A stretch of 64,000 nt of DNA from Streptomyces sp. NBC_00370 (GTDB lineage: Bacteria; Actinomycetota; Actinomycetes; Streptomycetales; Streptomycetaceae), in NCBI RefSeq assembly GCF_036084755.1, contig NZ_CP107968.1, forward strand, positions 8,378,001 through 8,442,000. Direction: 5' to 3'. The notes beneath the pieces were generated by a model. That model ran no database searches and was not told the DNA's origin. It saw nothing but the letters and a program-made list of their open reading frames with translations. Below are positions 41,604 to 50,407 of this stretch, in pieces. The position numbers were made by a program, and so were the translations under genes. Within the stretch, counting starts at the first letter, position 1. Every line of letters starts with the position of its first letter.

Positions 41604-42047
41604 CTAGCGGGCGTAGGGGTCGGTGATTTCGCGGAGCTGGTCCAGGATCTGGTGCAGCAACGTGAAGTTGCGGGTGCCCAGGTAGGCCTTCCACTCCGCG
41701 AGGATCTCGTCGAGGGTCGCCGAGGCTACCTCGACCGCCCGCCGGCCGCGCTCCTCGATCACGATCAACCGGGCGCGCCCGTCCGTGGGGTCGGGGACCC
41801 GGCGGACGTAGCCGAGGCGTTCCAGTTGATCCACCAGTACGCCGGCGCTCTGTTTGCTCATCTGTGCCTGGTCGGCGAGGTCCGTGAGGCGCGAGCCGTC
41901 CGGGGCGACGCGTTGGAACACTCGGCACTGGGCGAGGGTCCAGTCGTCGAACCCGGCGTCCTGCAGGGCCCGGAACATCCGATCCTCGGTGTACCGGTAC
42001 GGGATGAACAGCGACGTCCCCAGATTGACCCGCTGCTCGTCGTCCAT
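41604..42047 (-). CDS. MarR family transcriptional regulator
   Basis: This 147-residue winged-helix protein has the recognition region RLTDLADQAQMSKQSAGVLV at about residues 54-73 and the wing DPTDGRARLIVIEERG. The N-terminus (SLFIPYRYTEDRMFRALQDAG) supplies the dimer helix. ATG 42047 is chosen to fit the family length; only a weak ribosome site precedes it and the frame is open far upstream. It is divergent from an SDR-NmrA-hemerythrin operon, with three TGACTA/TAGTCA half-sites in between, so it likely represses that operon and responds to a phenolic or redox signal. Confidence 0.85.
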   Translation of the reverse strand: MDDEQRVNLGTSLFIPYRYTEDRMFRALQDAGFDDWTLAQCRVFQRVAPDGSRLTDLADQAQMSKQSAGVLVDQLERLGYVRRVPDPTDGRARLIVIEERGRRAVEVASATLDEILAEWKAYLGTRNFTLLHQILDQLREITDPYAR

Positions 42048-42156
42048 AACCACTTTCGGCTCCGTCGCCCACCTGCATCCGCCAGGTTCACACCTTACGT
42101 CAAGGCCGACGGCCGCCGGCGGCGTTCCGGCTGCTGTTGCCATCGGTGCGGTCACG

Positions 42157-42184
42157 TGACTAGAGTAGTCAATGTTCCTGACTA
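42157..42184. promoter_or_regulatory. Three half-site MarR operator
   Basis: TGACTA (42157-42162), TAGTCA (42166-42171) and TGACTA (42179-42184) make two overlapping dyads with spacers of 3 and 7 bp, in the gap between MarR and the SDR gene. The array would allow two alternative or cooperative dimers. Confidence 0.6.
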
Positions 42185-42270
42185 GTGCAGAGGTCGCTTC
42201 GCTGAAGGAACGGGCGGTGCGACCCAGGGACCGTTCACATACGAAGAAGACAGAGAACGCGGGTAGCGTC

Positions 42271-43044
42271 ATGACATCGACACCGAACCTGGCAGGCAAG
42301 CGGGTCCTGGTCACCGGAGGCAGCAGCGGAATCGGAGCCGCGATCGTGCGGCGGCTCGCCGCCCAGGGGGCCACGGTCGCGGTCAACTATCGATCCGACA
42401 AGGACGCCGCCGAAGCGCTCGTCGGCGAACTCCGCGACAGCGGGCATGCCGCGTCGGCCTTCCCGGCCGACATCGGTGACAGGGCACAGACTCACGAGCT
42501 GGTCGGTGCGGTGGTGTCCGAGTTCGGGGGCCTGGACCTGCTGGTCAGCAACGCCGGGGTCGAGCACTTCGGAGCGCTGGAAACCATCACCCAGGCCGAC
42601 TTCGACCGCCTTTTTCAGACCAACGTGGCCGGGCAGCTGTTCGTCACCCAGGCTGCGGTAGCCGCGATGACCGACGGGGGCCGGATCGTGCTCAGCTCCT
42701 CGGTCAGTGCGCGCCTGGCCGTTCACCAGCACGCCCTGTACGCGGCAAGCAAGGCCGCCATCCCGGCCATGGTGCGTAATCTCGCCCCCGAGTTGGCCGA
42801 GCGGAACATCACCATCAACGCGATCGCCCCAGGTGCCATCGCCACGCGCATGGCCAACTATGCCCCCAACTATGTCCACCCCGCCCTCGCCGATGTGCCG
42901 CTTCCCGCGCTCATCCGCTCGATGAGCGCACTCGGCCGGCTGGCCCAACCTGACGAAATCGCCGCCGTGGTCGCCTTCCTGCTCTCCCCGGAGGCGTCCT
43001 TCATCACCGGCACCACCATCGAGGCCGACGGCGGCTGGAACTAA
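42271..43044 (+). CDS. SDR family NAD(P)-dependent oxidoreductase
   Basis: This 257-residue classical short-chain dehydrogenase has the cofactor motif TGGSSGIG (residues 15-22), NAG in VSNAGVEHFG, and the catalytic Ser-Tyr-Lys set with YAASK (Tyr157, Lys161), ending FITGTTIEADGGWN as in FabG-like enzymes. ATG 42271 has only a weak GGGTAG upstream, so a longer start is possible, but the upstream residues look non-native. It is the first gene of an operon controlled by the divergent MarR. Substrate unknown; a quinone or aldehyde-type carbonyl is plausible. Confidence 0.88.
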   Translation: MTSTPNLAGKRVLVTGGSSGIGAAIVRRLAAQGATVAVNYRSDKDAAEALVGELRDSGHAASAFPADIGDRAQTHELVGAVVSEFGGLDLLVSNAGVEHFGALETITQADFDRLFQTNVAGQLFVTQAAVAAMTDGGRIVLSSSVSARLAVHQHALYAASKAAIPAMVRNLAPELAERNITINAIAPGAIATRMANYAPNYVHPALADVPLPALIRSMSALGRLAQPDEIAAVVAFLLSPEASFITGTTIEADGGWN

Positions 43045-43172
43045 CACGCCGCTCATCGCACGTGGCCGTGACGCCAGCGTTCTGAGCGTCACGCCGGCCG
43101 CCGGTGCGGCGGGTGCAGCGCCCTCTGGCGCCGTAACGCACCCACACCGAACACGCGTCGAAAGGAAACACC

Positions 43173-44042
43173 ATGTCCATTGTCATCACCGGAGCATCAG
43201 GTCACCTGGGCCGACTCATCGTCGATCAGCTCCTCGCCGCCGGAACCCCGCCGGAGCAGATCGTGGCCACCGGCCGGGACACCGGCAAACTCACCGACCT
43301 CGCACGGAAGGGGATCACCGTGCGGCGCGCGGACTTCGCCGACCGGGGCACCCTCGACGACGCCTTCGCGGGTGCCGACGCGATGGTGCTGGTATCCACG
43401 ACGACGGTGGGTGAGCGGTTCGACAACGCCCGCAACGCCATCGACGCGGCAGGCCGGGCGGGTGTCTCCCGCATGGTCTACACCAGCATCCTCAACGCCT
43501 CGACCGCGCAGATGACGCTCGCCGACGCGCATCGCCGCACCGAGGAATACCTCCGTGGCAGCGGGTTGCCGTTCGTCATCCTGCGTAACGGATGGTACCT
43601 GGAGAACTACACCGACCAGCTCCCGATGATCACCCAGTACCACGCACTGCTGGGCAGTGCGCAGAACGGGCGTGTCAGTGCCGCCGGCCGACGTGACCTC
43701 GCGGCGGTCGCGGCCGCGGTGCTGACGCAGGACGGGCACCTTGGAGCGACCTACGAACTCGGCGGAGCGCCCTTCACACTGACCGAACTCGCCACCACGT
43801 TCAGCGATGTCCTGGGCACCCCCATCGCCTATCAGGACATGCCGGTCGCCGATTACACCGCGATGTTGGCGGGTGCGGGGCTGCCTCCGGAGATGGCCGC
43901 CTCAGTGGCTGACGCCGATGCCGGGCTGGCACGCGGAGAGCTGTTCACCGACAGCGACGACTTGGTCAAGCTCCTCGGCCGGCCGGCCACCACGGCGCGT
44001 GAAGCCGTCCAGAACGCCGTGAGCGTCGAGGAGGCACGGTGA
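43173..44042 (+). CDS. NmrA/QorB-type NAD(P)H-binding oxidoreductase
   Basis: This 289-residue atypical SDR has the glycine motif TGASGHLGRLIVDQLLAAG at the start, VYTSILNAS in the middle and the NGWYLENYTDQLP segment seen in QorB-like quinone oxidoreductases. The Tyr-Lys pair of classical SDRs is absent, as normal for this group. AAAGGA (43160-43165) precedes ATG 43173. It follows the classical SDR by 128 bp and its stop overlaps the hemerythrin start, so it is probably part of a quinone or redox stress unit. Confidence 0.87.
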   Translation: MSIVITGASGHLGRLIVDQLLAAGTPPEQIVATGRDTGKLTDLARKGITVRRADFADRGTLDDAFAGADAMVLVSTTTVGERFDNARNAIDAAGRAGVSRMVYTSILNASTAQMTLADAHRRTEEYLRGSGLPFVILRNGWYLENYTDQLPMITQYHALLGSAQNGRVSAAGRRDLAAVAAAVLTQDGHLGATYELGGAPFTLTELATTFSDVLGTPIAYQDMPVADYTAMLAGAGLPPEMAASVADADAGLARGELFTDSDDLVKLLGRPATTAREAVQNAVSVEEAR

Positions 44043-44689
44043 ATGCTTCGGGGCCCGGCGTCGACACCCATGAGATGGTGCTGATCCATCGCGTCCTGCG
44101 GCGAGAGTTCGGTCAGCTTCCCCGGTTGTTCCGCGCCGCAGCCGGTGACCGCGCGCGATCCAGGGTCATCGGTGCGCACGCCCGGGAGATGCTGACTTTC
44201 CTCCACACGCACCACACCGGTGAGGACGAGCTGCTCTTTCCGCTGCTGCGTGAGCGGGCTGCCCTCGACCCCGAGCTGATGGACCGGATGGACGCGCAGC
44301 ACGCGCAGGTCGACGACGCCGTCACAGCGGTCGACGCGGAGTTGCCTGCGTGGACGGCGAGCGCGGACGCTGCCGCGGGCGAGCGAATGGCCGCGCGCAT
44401 CGACACCATGATGCCGACACTGATCGAGCACCTGGCCGAGGAGGAGCAGGACATACTGCCGATCGTCGCCATCACACTGACGCAGCGCGAATGGGACGCC
44501 CTCGGCAAGCACGGCATGCGCGCGATCCCCCTCACACGGAGGCTCGTCATCCTCGGCCACATCACCGAGGAAACCGATGACGCGGAACGGCGAAGGTTCA
44601 TGAAGGTCGTGCCGGCCCCCGCTCGTGTGGCCTACAAGCTGATCGGCCACCGCCAGTTCACCCGCGAAACCACCGCGATTCGCGGCTGA
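44039..44689 (+). CDS. Hemerythrin HHE-domain protein
   Basis: This 216-residue helical protein has the HHE cation-binding pattern: VDTHEMVLIHRVLRREF, FLHTHHTGEDELLFPLL, MDAQHAQVDDAV and LIEHLAEEEQDILPI supply the His, Glu and Asp ligands of a di-iron site. The second half (about 140-216) is a helical tail of unknown role. GTG 44039 overlaps the upstream TGA (GTGA), with GAGGAGG just before it. Such proteins bind oxygen or nitric oxide or handle iron. A perfect hairpin follows and probably ends the operon. Confidence 0.87.
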   Translation: MNASGPGVDTHEMVLIHRVLRREFGQLPRLFRAAAGDRARSRVIGAHAREMLTFLHTHHTGEDELLFPLLRERAALDPELMDRMDAQHAQVDDAVTAVDAELPAWTASADAAAGERMAARIDTMMPTLIEHLAEEEQDILPIVAITLTQREWDALGKHGMRAIPLTRRLVILGHITEETDDAERRRFMKVVPAPARVAYKLIGHRQFTRETTAIRG

Positions 44690-44768
44690 GCCGCGCCGCA
44701 ACCCGGCGCCACACCGCCGAACCTTCGCAAGCAACTCGCCGAGCGCGGTGCGCCCCACCAGGCTACGT

Positions 44769-44800
44769 CGATGGTGCCGGCGAAATCGCCGGCACCATCG
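44769..44800 (+). terminator. Perfect 15-bp hairpin after the hemerythrin gene
   Basis: Arms 44769-44783 and 44786-44800 are exact reverse complements with only two bases between them, so the loop must open the innermost pairs. It lies 80 bp after the hemerythrin stop and is a strong terminator or a near-perfect palindrome that forms a cruciform. Confidence 0.7.
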
Positions 44801-44913
44801 GTGTGCCATGACCACAGAGAAGGCCGGCCTGTGCGGCCTGTGCAAAGCACTCAAGCCGGAGCGCAGGCCCCGGCGGGCGTGTCACGGCCTGGCCCCGGGA
44901 CCACACTCATGTG

Positions 44914-46254
44914 CTACGCACCTCGGTTCTTGCCGGAGGCGAGCGGGAAGGATGCCTTGTCGCGGTCCGTACCGTCGGTGATCCACCATCTGTCGCCGCC
45001 GAGAAGGGCCATTTCCGCGCGGCCGTCGCCGTCCCAGTCGTTGACGGCGAAGAGCGTGCCGTCGAGGGGGCCGTCTTCACCCGGCGTGGAGCGCTTGGTG
45101 GCGCGCCAGGGCTTCGACCCGAGCCCGTGCTCCGAGCCGCCCCGCAGCACCTCGATCCGTGCGTCCCCCGCCTCCTTCTTCTTGGTGAGCTGTACGGCCA
45201 GGTCGTCGCAGCCGTCGCCGTTGAAGTCTTCGGCGGCGAGTCTGGTGCCGAAGCCCTCCTTGAAGCCGCCGCCGTCCATGGTGACCCACGTCCCCGGCTC
45301 CTTCCCGTAACGGACGCTGACCTGGCCTCGCCGGTGGGGTGTGACGTCCTCGTCGTAGCTGTCGACGAAGCTCCGCCCGATGGCGACATCCTGGCGCCCG
45401 TCGCCGTCGAAGTCCCCGAAGACGACGTTCTCGCCCTCCGGCAGCCGCACTGGGTCCTTGCTCAAGCCGCCGGCGGTACGGGCACCGCCGGTGAACAGCA
45501 GGGGCGGATCCCACGGAGAGCCGTAGAGCACGAGATCGGTGGCCCGGTCGTCGTTCGCGTCCCCAGCGACCAGTACGGGTGTCGCCCCCTCGTGGACCGG
45601 GCTGGGGATCTGCACGATCCGGGCGGCGGCGCCGGAGCGCTTGAACGGTCCCTTGATGACGACCAGTTCCCGGTTCTCGTTCGAGTCCTTGAAGACCGCG
45701 AGATCGGTGTGGCCGTCCCCGTCGAAGTCGCCTGCGACCGGCGCGGTGTGGTAGCCGCTGCCCGGCAGTGGGAGGCGCACGTGTGGTCCGCCGGCCTGCG
45801 GGCCCTTGGGACCTCCCCACAGGACACTGGCCGCGCTGCTGATGACGAAATCGGCGTGGCCGTCCTCGTCCAGGTCGGCGACCGTGGGCTGCCACGGGTC
45901 GTCGCCCGTCTGGATGTGATCCGGCACACCGAGGTCGTGGCGTGTGAGTGCGGTCGTACGGTCGTGGTCCGGGCCGTGTTCGGAGCCGGGAACGACTATC
46001 AGGTCGAAGTTCTCCGTGTCGACGTTCTCGTACACCAGATCGGCGAAGCCGTCCCCGTCGAGGTCGGGGGTCGCGGGTGTGTCATCGCGCGCTGAATCGG
46101 CTGCCAGACAGGGGCTGTTGGGCACCGAGCGCCCGCCGTCGGACGGCCGGAGGACGAGAAACGCCACCACGGCCACCACTATGAGGGAGACCGGCACAGC
46201 GTGCCACATGCGCAGGTGGCGGAAGTGCCGACCGGCTGCCGTTGGAAAGTGCAT
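44914..46254 (-). CDS. FG-GAP/VCBS-repeat beta-propeller protein, membrane-anchored
   Basis: This 446-residue protein has one N-terminal membrane anchor (AVPVSLIVVAVVAFLVL) then seven blades. Each carries or approximates the calcium-binding DxDxDG loop: DLDGDGFADLVYE, DLDEDGHADFVIS, DFDGDGHTDLAVF, DANDDRATDLVLY (degenerate), DFDGDGRQDVAIG, DFNGDGCDDLAVQ and DWDGDGRAEMALL. It is therefore a seven-bladed integrin-like propeller exposed outside the cell. ATG 46254 is used; ATG 46209 right before the helix is an alternative, and neither has a good ribosome site. Role unknown; usually adhesion or protein-protein contact. Confidence 0.82.
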   Translation of the reverse strand: MHFPTAAGRHFRHLRMWHAVPVSLIVVAVVAFLVLRPSDGGRSVPNSPCLAADSARDDTPATPDLDGDGFADLVYENVDTENFDLIVVPGSEHGPDHDRTTALTRHDLGVPDHIQTGDDPWQPTVADLDEDGHADFVISSAASVLWGGPKGPQAGGPHVRLPLPGSGYHTAPVAGDFDGDGHTDLAVFKDSNENRELVVIKGPFKRSGAAARIVQIPSPVHEGATPVLVAGDANDDRATDLVLYGSPWDPPLLFTGGARTAGGLSKDPVRLPEGENVVFGDFDGDGRQDVAIGRSFVDSYDEDVTPHRRGQVSVRYGKEPGTWVTMDGGGFKEGFGTRLAAEDFNGDGCDDLAVQLTKKKEAGDARIEVLRGGSEHGLGSKPWRATKRSTPGEDGPLDGTLFAVNDWDGDGRAEMALLGGDRWWITDGTDRDKASFPLASGKNRGA

Positions 46255-46561
46255 CAGCCCACTGCACGGGAGTGGACATGGCCCGCACAAGGAAGTTGAT
46301 CGTTTTGTTACGGGGGTGATGCACGACGGTCCTGCCCACCCGCGTTCCTGGCCACGGGTGGGTACGACGGTGAGCCAGGACTCCTTTCCGGCCGGCCTCC
46401 GCGTCGACCGCGTACCCCCGCGGGCTTCGATCTGGATGAGCCACGCGAGCGACGGCCCTCGCCAGGCGAAGCCGCCGGCTGGGCCACAGCACATCCCGCC
46501 GGCCGCAGCCCACACGCCGCGTCGTACTGGTGCTGCGGGACGTGCTGGGGAGGTCTTTTGT
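46255..46561. other. Intergenic region without recognisable gene
   Basis: About 300 bp upstream of the propeller gene and downstream of the AlkD-like gene. AT-rich TCGTTTTGTTACG near 46299-46311 may belong to the propeller promoter. No terminator or gene stands out. Confidence 0.4.
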
Positions 46562-47665
46562 TCAGGGCGCCTCGAGTTCCAGCTTCGCCGTGTCCGAGGC
46601 GACTCCGTTGACCTGGAGGGCGATGGCGTGCGGGCCCGGGTGGTAGCGGCGGGTGGTGATGGGGCGGAAGGAGTGCTCGCGGCTGACCTTCATCGTTTCG
46701 CCCGGGGACAGGGTGCGGGTGGTGAGTTTGAATGTCTTGGCGCTCTGTGAGCCGTTGGCCTTGTGGTGGTGGACCACGTAGTCGATCGCCAGCCGGGCCG
46801 GCTCGGTGCCGGTGTTGCGGATGGTGGCGGTGAAGCGGATGCTGCCGCCGAACGGCACGCTGGTGCGGTCGAGCAGGGGCCCGTCGATCTCTACCGTCGC
46901 GGGGGCGAAGCCGAGCAGTTCGAGGGCGCCGGGGTGGCCGCGTTTGACGAGGGTGCGCAGTCCGTGGCGCACCAGCTGGGCCGTGGTGGGGGCGGGGGCG
47001 CCGAGCCAGCGGCCGGCGGTGGCCACGGTGAGGTCGGCCTCGTCGCGGCTCAGGTCGTTGAGGTGGTTGGCGACCGACCGCCGGACGTAATCGCTCTCGT
47101 CCCTGTAGAGGGCGTCGAGGACGGGCACCGTGGCGCCGGGGCGGGCGGTCAGGGCCGGGATCCGGATGGCCCAGGGAAGGTAGGGCCGGGTGCCCTCCGA
47201 GGCGAGGCGGCGCACGTCGCCGTCGGGGGACGCCGTCCACCCGGCGATGATCCCGAGCGCGCGGTCCAGGTCGTGCCGCAGCAGGACCCGTAGCGCGAAT
47301 TCAGAGGTCAGGAGACCGGTGAGTTCCGCCAGGAGTGCCATCGCGTCGTCGAAGGCGGCACCGGTCTCCTCGGCGACGGCCTTCGTGGCCAACGCGCTGG
47401 TGACCGGCCAGATCAGCCATCCGCTGAACGCCGGCCCGCTGTCCCGGGCGGCTCGCACGACGCGCGCCAACTCGGCGTAGTCCCCGGTCACGTCCGTGAG
47501 CAGCGCGTCCCGCAGCAGGTCGGCCCGCTCGCGCAGCGACAGAGGGCCGAGCCGCCCTGCGGCCGCCCGCAACGAGGGGAGTTCGGCACCTGAAAGAACC
47601 GCGCGAAGGGTCTCGGTCAGGGTCCGTGCGGTCTGGGCGCTGATCAGTTGGTCAGCGAAGGGCAT
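46562..47665 (-). CDS. DNA alkylation repair-type HEAT-repeat protein
   Basis: This 367-residue protein has an AlkD-like alpha-helical HEAT-repeat body (residues 1-255), with LVRHGLRTLVKRGHPGALELLGF ending the repeats and DESDYVRRSVANHLNDLSRD, a typical AlkD-family helix pair. An Ig-like C-terminal domain follows (VPFGGSIRFTATIRNTG, then HKANGSQSAKTFKLTTRTLS). This two-part layout is common for actinobacterial DNA alkylation repair proteins. GGAAGTGA precedes ATG 47665. It probably excises or recognises alkylated bases. It stands alone, without an alkylation regulator nearby. Confidence 0.82.
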   Translation of the reverse strand: MPFADQLISAQTARTLTETLRAVLSGAELPSLRAAAGRLGPLSLRERADLLRDALLTDVTGDYAELARVVRAARDSGPAFSGWLIWPVTSALATKAVAEETGAAFDDAMALLAELTGLLTSEFALRVLLRHDLDRALGIIAGWTASPDGDVRRLASEGTRPYLPWAIRIPALTARPGATVPVLDALYRDESDYVRRSVANHLNDLSRDEADLTVATAGRWLGAPAPTTAQLVRHGLRTLVKRGHPGALELLGFAPATVEIDGPLLDRTSVPFGGSIRFTATIRNTGTEPARLAIDYVVHHHKANGSQSAKTFKLTTRTLSPGETMKVSREHSFRPITTRRYHPGPHAIALQVNGVASDTAKLELEAP

Positions 47666-48447
47666 GATCGTCACTTCCGGCTGGTTCGGGGCGCGTGATT
47701 TCCCAATGTAGACCGCAGCGCACAACAGCCGTGTGACGCCATGGTCGGTCCAGCCGCGGGCGGATAGTCCTGCGAGCTCCGCCGCTTCCCCAGCTGACCG
47801 TGCCACCGGCCCCGAGAACCGCGAGGTTCCCGGCCGACCGCAGGTGGACCTGGTCGACAAGCATGGTGCTGCGGAGCGCGTTGGCTGACCCGGTTACGGA
47901 GCCGCAGGCGTCCTGGGCCGCGCGCCGGATCAACTCCGCACTGGGTAGGCCGTACCGGTGGGGTCGAGGGTGTTCGATCCACCGCAGATGTGGCGCCAGG
48001 GGCCGGAGTTCTGGACTTGCGGCGACACTTGGTACGGGTAGGCATCCGTCCCGCGGGGAGGGTGGGAGCCCGGAACGAAGTGGCGAGGTCGGCCTACCCG
48101 AGGAGCGAGGGGAACTCCGACTGGGACGCCTGTTCCCGCGTCCTCTTCGAGGATCACGACGTGCTGATGCTGCTCGACAACTCCTTCAACGGTGACGAGC
48201 GCCCGGGCCAAGTGCCACCCGGCGATCTCCAGTTCGCTGTGGACGACGGGGCGCGGTGGGGAACGAAACCACCACGGCATCTCTGCCCTTCGCAACGAAC
48301 GAGGTAGTAGACCCGGCTGCCGGGATGGGGGTGCGGTCACCCCAGCATGTTGAGCATCCCGTCCGGCCTTTCTGAGTACGGGTACTCACGGCGCGGCAGC
48401 CCCTCAACGGCGAGGGTAGGGGCACACCGAGCGACTGGAGAGAACCA
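47666..48447. other. Intergenic region with one gene fragment and the lipoprotein promoter
   Basis: About 780 bp with no intact gene. The middle holds the fragment listed separately. Toward the right end, GGAGAG at 48438-48443 is the ribosome site of the lipoprotein. From 47666 to 48060 nothing convincing is seen. Confidence 0.4.
48072..48307 (+). pseudogene. Fragment of an unidentified gene
   Basis: A plus-strand frame reads NEVARSAYPRSEGNSDWDAC then SRVLFEDHDVLMLLDNSFNG, an acidic pattern that resembles the middle of a real globular protein, then loses that quality and stops at 48307. There is no start with ribosome site. It may be a decayed gene; identity unknown. Confidence 0.35.
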
Positions 48448-48789
48448 ATGGCCACGCCCCGCATCAACCGACCCGCCTCCGCCCTCAGATCCGGACGGGT
48501 CCGCGTCGTCGCGGCCGCCCTCGTGAGCGCCGCCGCAGTCGGTGTCCTCACCGGTTGCGCCGGCCTCGAATACAAGGAGGCCATTTGCAGCCACGGCGAG
48601 TACCCCGCCCTGGCGGTGGGCGGTACGGGATCGGCCTGCTTCTCGGACAAGGAAGAGCCCTCGGCGGGATACGTGCGGTACCCCACGGGCAAGGTGCCCA
48701 AGCAGGTCGACGACAAGTGGGACGTGTACTGGAACACCCACACCCTCGACAAGGACGGCAAGATCATCACCGCCCCGGACGCGAGCTGA
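48448..48789 (+). CDS. SCO0607 family lipoprotein
   Basis: This 113-residue lipoprotein has a basic N-terminus (MATPRINRPASALRSGRVRV), a hydrophobic stretch and the lipobox LTGC with lipidated Cys37. The mature part, AGLEYKEAICSHGEYPALAV onward with a second Cys pair (IC and AC), ends in DKWDVYWNTHTLDKDGKIIT, which I recognise from the SCO0607 family of Streptomyces lipoproteins. ATG 48448 follows GGAGAG. The function of the family is not known. It stands as a single gene. Confidence 0.82.
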   Translation: MATPRINRPASALRSGRVRVVAAALVSAAAVGVLTGCAGLEYKEAICSHGEYPALAVGGTGSACFSDKEEPSAGYVRYPTGKVPKQVDDKWDVYWNTHTLDKDGKIITAPDAS

Positions 48790-49586
48790 CCGGAAGGGCC
48801 ACTCGCAGACCTACTGATCGTTTCGTAGAGAGTTCGGAGTCACCTCAAGCCGATGATGCTGCAGGCGAGTTGGAGCACTCCCAGGTGAAGGTCGGCGCGT
48901 ATCGCGGATTCGCCGTCTGCGACAACAGGGCAGTACTCACCCGCCGCGACCACAACAAGCGGTCCGTTGAACTCATACGTGCCGCGCTCAACGGCACCTG
49001 CCCCAGTCCGGGCTTGCACGGGATGCGGTGGCCCGCGTGTCCCGGTTCCGGGGAGCGACTTCTATGCCGTGTCTGACCGCCCGGCGAGATGAACTGTTCG
49101 AGCTCGCGGACGCGGTGCTGTGCACGGGCGGCCCGGTGAAGTGCCCGGTGGATCTGACGCTCACCCCTGAACATCGGCGTGGTCACGGCGGGATGTACGG
49201 CGGCCTGAACAAGGGGCGCATCGACGTCGAACAGCTGCGGACTGTGCTGGGAGCACGTGCTTCTACGGCTCGTCATGCTCGGCAGTCACACCTACCCGCA
49301 GGCCGCCGCCCTCGTCGGCGTCCCCGCTCAGACGCGCGCGCCCGTTCACGCACCCTGGCCACGCCTGTGAGCCGGCATGTTCACCGAACATCGAGCGAGT
49401 GTCGTGCCGCAGCCTTGGGGAGCCGTTGGCGGGGCACCAGGAAGCGTGGCAGCGCCGTGAGCGCTATGGGGGTCATAGATCACGGCGCTGCCACCTTTCC
49501 CGTGTGCCGGTGCGGTGGCCCGCCAAGCTCGAAGCGCCTGCCGGAACGATCCCAACCAGCGTCGACCTCCCGATAGCGTGATCGAC
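48790..49586. other. Intergenic region of remnants
   Basis: About 800 bp between the lipoprotein and the phosphotransferase gene. Apart from the transposase fragment, one frame near 48870-49000 reads ELEHSQVKVGAYRGFAVCDN and another near 49270 reads LVMLGSHTYPQAAALVGV. Both are short and lack starts. The region looks like an old insertion and deletion site. Confidence 0.45.
49028..49257 (+). pseudogene. Truncated transposase N-terminus
   Basis: The frame reads MPCLTARRDELFELADAVLC then TGGPVKCPVDLTLTPEHRRG and HGGMYGGLNKGRIDVEQLRT, the opening of a Streptomyces transposase family (NF041680-like, from memory), and then departs into unrelated codons after VLGA. All catalytic residues are missing and no flanking inverted repeats were found. 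It marks a past insertion element. Confidence 0.6.
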
Positions 49587-50402
49587 ATGACAGCTGAGGA
49601 CGGGGCGGCACAGGGCGAAGCACTCGACGGCGGCATGATGAACGCAGGCGCGGTCTTTCATCGGGGTTCCCTGGTGGAACGCCCGGCGCCGCCTGCTGCG
49701 CGCGCCCTTCACGCCCACCTCCGCGCGCTTGAGGAGCACGGCTTCGACGGGGCTCCGTCCCCGCTCCAGCTCACAGCGGACGGCCGCGAGCAGCTGACCT
49801 ACATCCCCGGCGACGTTGCCCTGCCGCCGTTTCCCCGCTGGGCGATGACGGAGTCCGCTCTGAGTTCGGTGGGAGGCCTGCTGCGACGCTTGCACGACGC
49901 CAGCGTGGCCATCACCGTGGACACCCTTGCCCCCTGGCCCCAGGCTCTGGCCGACCCGGAGGGAGGAACGATGCTGTGCCACAACGACGTGTGCCCGGAG
50001 AACGTTGTCTTCCGCGACGGCTGCGCGACGGCCCTGATCGATTTCGATCTGGCAGCGCCCGGGCGACCGCTGTGGGACCTCGCCATGACCGCCCGCTATT
50101 GGGTCCCCATGCTCGACCCCGCGTCTGCGGCAGTCCTCCACCCCGCCGGGTTGGATGCTCCGATGCGACTGCGAATCCTCGCCGACAGCTACGGACTTGC
50201 CTCGCAAGACCGCGCTGAACTGCCCGGCATCATCGAACAGGCCACCGCAACTTGCCGGACCTTCGTCGCCGACCGAGTGAGCGTTGGCGACTGTGTCTAC
50301 ACACAGGTGCTGTCCGAGCGTGGTGGTTGGCAACGGTGGGACCGCATCCAGGACTGGCTTGTGGACCACCGCGAGATCTTCACGGCCACCTTGCTGGACT
50401 GA
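49587..50402 (+). CDS. Aminoglycoside phosphotransferase-family kinase
   Basis: This 271-residue protein has the kinase-fold core of the APH family: the Brenner loop LCHNDVCPENVVFRDG (His132, Asp134, Asn139) and the metal-binding IDFDLAAPGRPLWDLAM (Asp152, Asp154). It also has HDASVAITVDTLAPWP typical of actinobacterial members. Substrates range from antibiotics to small alcohols or homoserine; none can be chosen here. ATG 49587 is used, but no ribosome site is visible; GTG 49578 or ATG 49635 are alternatives. It converges on the VOC gene with 5 bp between the stops. Confidence 0.82.
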   Translation: MTAEDGAAQGEALDGGMMNAGAVFHRGSLVERPAPPAARALHAHLRALEEHGFDGAPSPLQLTADGREQLTYIPGDVALPPFPRWAMTESALSSVGGLLRRLHDASVAITVDTLAPWPQALADPEGGTMLCHNDVCPENVVFRDGCATALIDFDLAAPGRPLWDLAMTARYWVPMLDPASAAVLHPAGLDAPMRLRILADSYGLASQDRAELPGIIEQATATCRTFVADRVSVGDCVYTQVLSERGGWQRWDRIQDWLVDHREIFTATLLD

Positions 50403-50407
50403 GTATC

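Noticed and set aside
44808..44981. Small frame with CGLCKALKPERRPRRACHG resembling a zinc ribbon
   Set aside because: Only weakly patterned, no ribosome site, begins just after the hairpin and decays into low-complexity arginine codons.
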